The position numbers and the translations under genes were made by a program. A stretch of 64,000 nucleotides of DNA from Sarcophilus harrisii (lineage: Eukaryota; Chordata; Mammalia; Dasyuromorphia; Dasyuridae), in contig NC_045432.1 in assembly GCF_902635505.1 (NCBI RefSeq), forward strand, positions 77,365,051-77,429,050. Reading direction: 5' to 3'. This document shows positions 55,641 through 64,000 of the stretch, piece after piece. Within the stretch, counting starts at the first letter, position 1; each line of letters starts with the position of its first letter. The notes beneath the pieces are model-generated. The model did not search any database and was not told where the DNA came from. It was given only the letters and a program-made list of their open reading frames with translations.

Positions 55641-56282
55641 TCCCCAAAGATGCAGAACAATTGATACTACGAGTCAGACATCATCAAGAAAAAAAACCAG
55701 TTTTCAAAACTGCAGAATTCTGATGGCTACATCAACCAATCAGATGTCGAGAGGACAGTGATGAAGCAGTGTGCCCAGCTCTTGGCAGGCAGATGACGAT
55801 GGCTTACAATGTGAAAGGAGACAGCCATTTTCAGACATGGGCACTGTGGGGATTTGCTGGAGCTGCCTCGATTTGTTTATTACAAAAGAGGTTTTTGTTT
55901 GGTTGGTTTGGGGAGGGGGCAAAGCCAGTAGTGATAAATCCAGGATGGTGTTGAAACTATTGGATTAGATTTAATATAGATTGAAAAATTAAAGCTATAT
56001 ATAATAGATTTTTTTAAATTTCACATTTTTTTTTTAAATGTGAAAATGCTTTGTTTACTGATATCTGTAAAGGTCAGAAAAATCTTTAAAAAAAACATTT
56101 CAAAAAAGTGGTTTAGAACTTGTTTAAAAAACAAAAAGGTGGGCAAGAGTTGCTAGGAGGGAGAGCCTGCAGACACTGACAAAGCTTTCTGCATCAATAC
56201 TCTTGATTTGTCAAGTCCTCAGCTATCCCCAAAGCCCGTGACTGCACAAGCCATTTTAATGCTAAGAGGGGCTCATACAGCT
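55641..56282. other. unassigned stretch
   Basis: No gene recognised. Part of it (55690-56060) has a composite look (a cagatgtcgagaggacagtg word, a gtttttgtttggttggtttg tract, then T and A runs) that may be a repeat I cannot name. Confidence 0.4.
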
Positions 56283-56505
56283 TAGGGGCAGCTAGGTGGT
56301 GCTGTGAAGAGATCTGTGTACAGATCACTAGGGAGATCTGAGTTCAAATGTAGGCCTCAGTCCCTTGCTAGCTATGTGATCCTGGACAAGTCACTTCACC
56401 CTGTTTGCCTCAGTTTCCTCATCTGTAAAATGAGCTGGACAAAGAAAGGGTCAACCACTCCAGTATCTCTGCCAAGAAACCCCAAAATGACTGAACAACA
56501 AGATA
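56283..56505 (+). mobile_element. tRNA-type SINE, longer variant
   Basis: Starts ggggcagctaggtggtgctg, has tgctagctatgtgatcctgg, then gcctcagtttcctcatctgt, aaaatgagctggacaaagaa and ccactccagtatctctgcca. The tail with ccactccagtatc is that of a second marsupial SINE subtype. Confidence 0.8.
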
Positions 56506-56844
56506 GTTTTAGAGAACTACGAAGGCTCCGAAGGCACGGTGCAGGGTGCTGTGACCCCAAGTATGACCCAACTGTGATTTAAGTGGCCTTTCCTTCTCCA
56601 GGCCTCAATTTCCCTTTCTAAAGAAGGGCAGGCATTAGATCCCGTGGTAGCTAAGGAACCTGTTCTCAAGTCTGTGATACTAAGAGCCTCAGTTTTCCCT
56701 ACTATAAAAACAGACTCAACATGCACTCCAATTAGGGCACTAATAGCGTCCCTGTGATAAAAAGCCTTCTTTATTGGGGAGGGGGGAGCTGCCTGAGCAC
56801 CTTGACATATCCTTAACCTGCTCTCTCCCTTTTCTAAAAGAAGA

Positions 56845-57065
56845 ATATTTTACTTTGCATTTATATAACTCTTTAAGGTCCACAAAGCACTTTAACACGC
56901 TGGCTACTCCCAACGGCCCGGGAGGTAGGTGCTAATATTGTCACCCTCGTTTTCCAGTTAAGGGAACCGAAATAGGCAGAGGTAAGGTGACTCATTGAGG
57001 ATCACATGGTTAGGAAACGTCTGAGGCAGAATTTGGTCATCCTGACGCCAGGCCCTAGATTCAGG
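56845..57065 (+). mobile_element. THER/MIR-type SINE
   Basis: Order: tttgcatttatataactctt, ccacaaagcactttaacacg, gtgctaatattgtcaccctc, then gaggtaaggtgactcattga and a gtctgaggcagaatttgg end. Confidence 0.7.
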
Positions 57066-57119
57066 GCAATGTCATTTTCAATGTCCCTATGCTAAAACCT
57101 TCTCCGACTCAGGTTTATT

Positions 57120-57395
57120 AATCTAGTACCACCCCCAACCCACTGCAGCATGTCGAACCTCAGTCAAACTGAGACCTGCTGAAGACCTTTGCTTAAAAAG
57201 GCCAAGGTCTCCCAATGCATCCAAGGTCATCTCCGGTCGTCCTGATCTCTCTCTGGCCATTGGACCCAGACGGCTCTGGAGGGGAAAGTGAGGCAGGTGA
57301 CCTTGCCCAGCCCTCCCTCGCTTCAACCCAATACATCCAATCTACCACCATGATGTCATGGGCCTCTTTAGGAATGAAGGACAAACAATAACAAG
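57120..57395 (+). mobile_element. RTE/BovB-like LINE 3' end or derived SINE
   Basis: Contains ctctggccattggacccaga, a ggctctggaggggaaagtga word, cccagccctccctcgcttca, a gatgtcatgggcctcttta word and aggaatgaaggacaaacaat. This is a widespread marsupial repeat end; the assignment to RTE is from memory. Confidence 0.6.
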
Positions 57396-57499
57396 TTTCT
57401 TCCTATGAAGGCACAGAAAAGAGAGCAATGCTATGCCCACCCCTCCCTATGGAAAGCCTCATGACCAGGGCTAGCCTCTTGCGGTACCGCACTCATAGT

Positions 57500-58760
57500 C
57501 CTTTCTTTCTCCTCCCACAGAGACCAAGATGTATCCTGCCCCCTCCCTCACCCACAGAGCTAACCCTTACCCCCAAAGATGGCTCCTCCCCTGGATGGTT
57601 CTCAATTCCAGTCTTGACTCTCTGGGCCCCTATTGACCTTCACCTATCTGAGACTCTGAAGCCTCATTTTTTTACCCATGAGGCTCGAGCAGCTGTAATA
57701 TTTTCCCAAAGATTCTTTCATTCTAATTTCTCCATGGGCCTCGGTCTCCATCTTTAGAAACAATAGGTCTGGAGCTCGGGCTTGGCGCTTCCCTTTTTTT
57801 AAAATAATGGGGTTGGGCTTGATGGTCTCCAAGATGAGCAAAGTATTTTTCTTTGTCACGAGGGAAGGAAAGCAGGGTTGGGAAGAAAGGTTGGTTATAT
57901 ATCCAGAAATGCCCGTGACGCAAAAGTACAAGGAAACTTCTCCCAAGTCCTTTCATTTAAAAACAGATATTTTACTTGAACGTGTTTAACATGTATGAGA
58001 CTGCCTGTCATCTAGGGGAGGGGGTGGAGGGAAGGAGGGGAAAAGTTGGAACAGAAGGTTTTGCGAGGGTCAATGTTGAAAAATTACCCATGCATGTGTT
58101 CTGTCAATAAAAAGCTACAATAAAAATAAATAAATAAATAATGGAACCCTGGAAAAAATTTAAAAAATTAAAAAACCAGATATTTTAATGGAATCAACAC
58201 ATCGGGGCAGAGATCTCTGAAAATCCAGAATTCCTGCCCTGGACCCCTGGAATCCTAAGCACTTTGCCCATCTGGGGCCTGAGTTTCCCTCCTAATAAAA
58301 ACAAACTGGGTCGTGCAGAATACCGCATGAGCTAGCAGTCCAGCTCACTGGGGGATCTTCTCTTTGTAACAAGAGAAGGCTTGGGAAGGGGGAAAGGGGC
58401 CCAGAAATTACTGTGCATAAAAACAACCGATATTAAAATAAAGACTACCTTAATTGGACAAGATCCTAGATTTCTGACTTGAAGCCCTTTAATCCTAAGT
58501 GCCTCCAACTCTCTGGACCTCAGTTACTTTGATTGTAAAAGATGTTGAACCCAACGGTCCTTGAGTTCCCTAAATCGCCATACCCTCATCTGTGGAATAA
58601 GAAACTGCTTTACCCAATCGATCTCTAAGAGCCCTGATACTTTATCTGAGATCATTTGTTCCTCCTACATATAGTCTCTGGGCCTCAGTTTCCTCTTACA
58701 TTTCCTACTATATCCATCCAAGTGCCTGCTCCCAGAGAGCCTTCTTTTATAATAAGGGAA
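57500..58760. repeat. degenerate tandem array, proximal block
   Basis: Related segments recur: one with tttgtcacgagggaaggaaa and a ccagaaat word near 57853-57910, one with tttgtaacaagagaaggctt and cccagaaat near 58361-58410, and one with ttataataagggaaaaaaga near 58747. Each stands near a cctcagtttcc-like word. An L1 3' end has landed in it. Confidence 0.55.
57975..58169 (+). mobile_element. L1 3' UTR fragment with target duplication
   Basis: Gactgcctgtcatctagggg, then ggaacagaaggttttgcgag and a ctgtcaataaaaagctacaa word with an A-rich tail. Flanked by aaacagatatttta (57961-57974) and aaccagatatttta (about 58174-58187), a 14-bp target duplication with one change. Confidence 0.85.
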
Positions 58761-58939
58761 AAAAGAGGGGGAGACAAAATTTTAGCAAAAATAATCAGCA
58801 CATTTAAAAAAAATCGGCCTTGGGTACAGTGTGGCAGACCCAAAACCCTCCCCGCCACCACCACTTATGCAAAGGAGTGAGAAGAGATGTCAGTTCAGAT
58901 TTCCTTTTTGTGGCTAAGCTGGATCATTATAGTCCCTCC

Positions 58940-59750
58940 ATATTCCGTTTTTATTGTTCTGTGGTTGTTTTTTCCATTTATGTTACTGTAATCATCGTGT
59001 AGCCCGATTCCTCCGACTTCATTTGGAATCAGTTCATCTAAGTGTTTCCACACTTCTCTGCATTCCTAATATGTGTCATTTCTTATAGCCGTGAAATCCC
59101 TTTAGATTCATGTAACACAATTTGTTTAGCGTTTTCCCAAATGATGGGCATCCAGGATGCTTCCAGCTCTCTGCTACCAAATTGGGCCGAGATAAATATT
59201 TGTACATATGGAGCCTTTCTTTTGCCGTTGACTTTGGGCAATACACCCAAGAGCGGACTCTCGGGGTCAAAGGGCATGGAAAGTTTGGTCAAATTTATAG
59301 CAAATAACTTTCCAGAATGATCGTACCAGTTCCTAGCTATAGCAGCAATACATTAACGTGTATTTTCCCATATCCCTTCCAACACTGAACTGACTAATGC
59401 CATTTTTTGGTCATCTTGGCCAACGTGCATAGTTATGAGATGGAACCCCAGGACTGCTCGGTTTGCGTTCTCTCATTATCGGTGGTTTGAATTATTATTT
59501 CCTGTAGTTATTAGTACTTTGCAGTTTTTCATATCTTTGGAACACTTATTGTGAGGAACAGATTTTGGTCTTATTAGTTATATCTCTGCTAGACATCTAC
59601 CTATGTGGGAGGGGAGATGCTTAATAGAAATATATGATACAAGTTTTTTTCCCAATCAGTCACTTCCTTTCTGAATGTCCTTACATTAAGTTTTTTTATG
59701 CAAAAACTTTTCACTTTCAAATGATCAAAATGGAGATCATTTATTTAAAG
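58940..59750 (-). mobile_element. L1 ORF2 3' region, minus strand
   Basis: The plus strand is the reverse complement of the region seen at 9580: aatttgtttagcgttttccc, aatgatgggcatccaggatg, agataaatatttgtacatat, a gggtcaaagggcatggaaag word and ctttccagaatgatcgtacc. Diverged. Antisense relative to the 9.6-kb copy. Confidence 0.75.
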
Positions 59751-60880
59751 GAAATATTCTCTGTATTGGTTTATTTAAGAGAGAGTGATAGACCAGTCTT
59801 CAAAGGTCCTGACCTGCAATATTCATCTGAGTTCAGGCCAAGGAATCACTTCCAACACGAAGCCATCTGGATCCCACAGTTTCTATCTTTGATCACTTTT
59901 CCCAAAAGGATCACTGCCTGAACTCAGGACCTCAGTATAACTTGGTTAAAAGTAATGGGAGACACACCGGACTCGTCCAAGGCCTTGATCAGTCTCCAAA
60001 CTAACAAGCAGAGGTCTGAGGGGAGATGAACTTAATCTGAGTGAGTTTTATCCTTTGGGAGACAAAATCTTTTAAAAGCATAGTTTCAAAATGACTGGAT
60101 CCACTCCCTGAATGCTAGCTTCCCCAAATCCCCCACGTTCAGGGCCCTTTGGTTTCACTTCCTTTCAAGGCCAAGGTTTGAAATGAGGGTCCCAAAGAGC
60201 TCTGAGTGTAGTCCTGAGGACAAGGGGGTCTGAGGGTTTCCTTACAAAGCAAGGCTGACAAACCGTGGTTTCCTGTACATTACCTTTCTCAGAACCACAG
60301 TTTCATCCTTCAGGAAATGAAGCATTTGGAAACTATTGCCCTAGAATTATTATTTTTTTTTACCAAAGCCTAAACAGGCAAAGCTACCATTTTCCTCCTT
60401 TTAGAAGACTGAAGACTTCAGGGGAAACTTGTGGCCCCTAAAGGACTTCATTCTAGCCCTGAGAGCAAGGGTTGCTGGGTAATTGTCCCACTCCTAGACC
60501 GTTTCCCTGCATGGGTATGTGTCCTAGTCCTGAGGATCCTAGTGTAAACTGAGAATCCTGGAGCCACCTGGATGCAATGGATTCTAAAATCATGAATACT
60601 CAACCTCGGATCACTTCCTTCTTCATGGCTCTGGTTAAACGCAGTGGGGGCAGTGTGGACTGAAGTGAGCTCTTACTACATGCGAGATTGTTAAATTTTC
60701 AGTGGGAGCATTAACACACTGGAAATGTTACAAACCGGAGCTTGATTTATTGTTTAGTTGACTTGTCTAGACTGAAGAAAGTAAGGGAGAAAATGTTGAT
60801 GATGTAGAGTCACCTTAAAGATGTGCTGTCTATATAGTTTTCTGCAAGACAGCCGGTTGTTAAAACATTTACCAACGTAC
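59751..60880. other. no gene seen; diffuse repeat-like sequence
   Basis: Contains scattered words shared with the array that follows (for example gtcctgaggacaagggggtc near 60213), so it may be a more decayed part of it. No open frame of note. Confidence 0.4.
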
Positions 60881-62830
60881 CTCCAGACGGAGGGATCCCA
60901 CGATCACTAAAGGCCTGATTCCCATCATTGCTCTCTGCTGATTATCTTCCTCTGAGCAACAGATTTATCCTCTGGGGACTGAGGCTCTTGGAAACTAGAG
61001 TTTCTGAATTACTTGGTCTTTTCCCTCGGGTCCTTTCTTCCCAAACTAAACACTGCAGGCCTCAGTTGCCCTGTTCTTAAAAAAAAAAACACTTGGCGAA
61101 AATATGGTCTCTCAAGCTTTTGATTCTAGGCTTAAGGACAAGGGGTTCAGGTGGTTTGCTCCATTTCAAGCCTGAGTTTCCCTCATCAATGTCTGTCTAC
61201 ACAATGGTCCTGACCATGCCAGACTCTCTCTTTGTTCAAGCCTCTAGGAATCCGGGATCACTTCAAGGAAGGCCCCATAGGGGTTCCCTGGTTGCCTGAA
61301 TTTTTATTAATACATTGCCTGGCAACATTTCTGCCTAAATGTCACCAGCCCAAACATAGGAACTGAGTTTTGCTGTCTGGAAGGGATCCCATGGTCAGGA
61401 AAGGCCTTTATCCCCAGACCCCTAGTCAAGGGTCAGTAAGATGGCGATTCTCTTCCCCAGTCTTCCCCAGTAGCAGATGAAGCTTTGGGAAACCAGGGTT
61501 TCTAAGTTATCCATTCTTTCCTTTGCGTCATTTCATCCCAAATTCTAATCTCTCAGGGCCTCAGTTTCCCTTTCTTCAAAATAAACCTGATAAGACCATG
61601 GTCCACAAGGACACTGACTTTGAGAACAAAGGCTGGGGTACTTCCTTCACTTCTAGCCTCAAAACATATCTATAGGGACAATGGCCCCAGTTCTAATACC
61701 CAAGATTCCTCTTTTTTCATGTCTTTCAGAACCCAGGATCACATCCAGCAAAGACTTCCCTGGATCTAGTCATTTCTAGGATTACTAATACTTAGCCTGT
61801 GAGATCTTTTCCCCAAGACCTCCTCCTACCTCCTCTTTCTGTCCTCATTTTGGCTTTTTTTAAGTTACTGGTTGACATTTGATGTCCTGTAAATGCCCCG
61901 ATTCTAACCCTGAATATTTCTTCATAGCTAATACCTTTTCATATGCTGCTCTCCATTTCCTCAGATATAATTTCAGCCAATAGAGTGTCTGAAGTCTGAA
62001 GCAACCTATACTCCCCCCACCAAATTCCCACACTTGGTACTTCAGTTTCCCCTTCTTTAAGTGCCTGGCCTGGCAAGTGCAGTCTCCAAAGGCCCCGACT
62101 CCAACTCTCATTCCCTGAGCTCCTGAGTTCTTTGCTCAAGGTTTTCTCCCTTGGGTGAGAAGATATTTGGACTCTCCAGTCTCTTATTTCCGGTAACTGT
62201 TGCCTCACAACTGGGCCCCCCGTCTTTGGGCCCCTCTTTGCCTCTCTTTAAATGACTGTGTTTGATCAAAACATCTCTAAGTGCCTTGATTTCCAGGACT
62301 GAAACTCAATGCTTTCCCCCTTCAAAGTCTAAGATCCCTCTAAGACAACTGAGTGGGGATGCATGGGTTACTCTACTACCCCACGGCCTTAAGCACCTCC
62401 ACCCACTCTCTGTCTTCAAGGATAGAACCAAGGGTTGGCCAGAGTGGTCTCTAAGCCCCTGATTCCATGGGAGCCTTTGAACTCTTCTGGTGTCATGAGG
62501 AGACCCCCGCCTAGAAGATGCTTCCCTTCTGGGTCTCAGTTTGCCTGTCTTTAAATGACAAGGATGGAACCCATAATCCTTCAGTGACGTGATCCTAATC
62601 CTGACTGCCTTTATCCAGTCTTTCTACCTTAGCTTGCTCCTTCAAACAAGGAGAGCTTTAAATCCCATAGTGTTTGAAGGCCCAGATTCATTCTCTGTGA
62701 TGATTGCTTCTAAAATTTCCTACCAGGCTTCCCCCTTCTCCCACCCCCACCCATGCTCGTTTCTCTGTCTTGAGAGAACTGAGTAGACTCAGTGGCATCT
62801 AAAGGTTCTGACTTGAACCTGGTTTTTTAT
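60880..62830. repeat. degenerate tandem array, ~490-bp period, at least four units
   Basis: Matching landmarks recur: gagggatcccacgatcacta (60886) and aagggatcccatggtcagga (61378); gaaactagagtttctgaatt (60991) and gaaaccagggtttctaagtt (61478); cctcagttgccc (61060), cctcagtttccc (61558), cttcagtttccc (62042) and tctcagtttgcc (62535). The offsets are 484-498 bp. Copies are strongly diverged, so the array is old. Confidence 0.7.
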
Positions 62831-64000
62831 CTCCTCACAGCCTTCCTTTGCTCAGTTGAGTAGACCGTCCATCTGGCCAGGATTTTGCCTTCCTCTGTGA
62901 TTTCCTGCCATCAGTGGGTACTAAAGAAAAGGGGGATATGTGCAAGAAATTCTACATCATTTAAAGTAAAAGCAGTCGATGTCTCCTGCAGAGGAGGAGG
63001 ATATTTGAAAAGCCTGTCTCTCTGCTTCTCCAAGACAACAGATGTCACTTTATCCATTCGCTCTCTCCTTAGCTAGTGGCTTCCTTCTTGTTTCCTGTTA
63101 AGATGCTCTAATCTCCCCCACTTAACTCAAACACTGGAGACCTAGAGATGCAACAGCACCCGTCTGATGACCGGCCTGACGTTTGCATGACACTGATGGT
63201 TACAAGGAAACTCCAGAGCCCCTGAATAAATACAGCAAGCAACAGTCATCGACATTACAAAGTGAGTGGGGGGAGTCTGACAAAGGCCTGTCCCTATACC
63301 TTTCACCTTGGAGACCAAAACAACAAGGGGCCAATGGATTTTCCACTAAGCTGGCCGCTGGGGGCCACGAGGCAGCTCCATGAGTTGGGATATTAAAGAG
63401 TTCAGACCTCACTGAGAACAGTGGGCAACCCACCACAGATCAAAGACAACACCTTAAATTTCCTTTCCATTCGATTTTTTGGTCCTGCAAAATTCAGGAA
63501 GAGATTTCAGTCTGAAGAGTTCTGGGAGAATGGGTGAAGTTCATTATGAGCCACGAGAGGAATTTTCAACAAAGAAATCCACACAAGGCGACCGAGAACA
63601 TGCTCTGTGGTATTCGGCTCAACACCAGAAATGCCCACTCCACTGGAAAGACCGAAGCCTCCTTGGAGCACAAGCTCCCCCTTACTCAGATATTCTGGCA
63701 GTCTCGGTAGTTACCTCGAGCCCCACTTTCCCTGCTTTACAAAGTGAAGCAACAAGACCTGCCCAAGCCAGGGTGGCTCTTACAAGGTTTTTTTTTTTTT
63801 TTCCCCATCACTAACTTCCCCCTCTCTGACCAATTCGGCACATCCCTTCGGACTCCCACTGATGATTAAAGCATTATCTGCTGGCGATCTAGAGCAGTGG
63901 GTCCTGCTCTGAATCCCAGTGGCAAATGTTAAGACGATGACCACCCAGTAGACCGATCTCATCTTTGGTACAGGTTTTCTCCTATGGTACTCTTTTGGTA
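62831..64000. other. no gene or recognisable repeat seen
   Basis: Only short frames occur. A T14 run lies at about 63788-63801. I find no support for an exon. Confidence 0.5.

Overview
The window is mammalian nuclear DNA, most likely from an Australian marsupial. Three things point there: tRNA-type SINEs of the form common in Australian marsupial genomes (4.5, 36.1 and 51.1 kb), marsupial-style L1 3' ends, and CR1/L3, L2 and MIR/THER remnants. Assignment to a dasyurid-like lineage is only an impression from these repeat families.

The only protein-coding gene I can support is PAK3 (p21-activated kinase 3), on the minus strand. All fourteen coding exons are present, from the ATG at 46315 to the stop at 2821-2823. 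Every junction has AG/GT splice sites and every phase closes, giving 544 codons, the length of the standard human PAK3 isoform. The N-terminal exons (46-17 kb) encode the Nck-binding proline motif, the Cdc42/Rac-binding CRIB and autoinhibitory segment, an acidic run and the PIX-binding proline motif. The exons from 14.8 to 2.8 kb encode the kinase domain, with P-loop, Lys297, Asp387, DFG and Thr421 all intact. The gene is the cytosolic effector kinase that links Rac/Cdc42 to actin and dendritic-spine regulation. In human the coding gene is spread over a much longer interval.

Layout: 1-2.8 kb is 3' UTR and 3' flank, with GGATG-type simple repeats and a run of 65 G. From 2.8 to 19.9 kb lie exons 14 to 4, with short GC-rich introns, a 1.1-kb L1 3' piece at 9.6 kb and a hAT element at 15.6 kb. 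From 21.84 to 32.10 kb intron 3 is filled by a 10.3-kb purine-rich minisatellite built from ~18-20-bp monomers, in part ordered as 155-bp higher-order repeats. Exon 3 sits 120 bp beyond it, followed by a GC-rich island with a GCN tract that could be an alternative first exon. From 32.4 to 46.1 kb are introns 2 and 1 with exon 2, a 25-bp minisatellite, hAT and L1 fragments. From 46.3 to 49 kb is a GC-rich 5' region with a candidate 5' UTR exon and a promoter-like CCAAT/GC/CRE cluster. From 50 to 64 kb the base composition becomes AT-richer and the DNA is old L1, CR1/L3 and L2, plus two degenerate tandem arrays (57.5-58.8 and ~60.9-62.8 kb). No second gene, tRNA, rRNA, CRISPR array or viral element was recognised.

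Most notable: the giant intronic minisatellite and its stray copy in the next intron, the possible CRIB-less alternative start in intron 2, the compactness of the gene, and the decayed ~490-bp array upstream.
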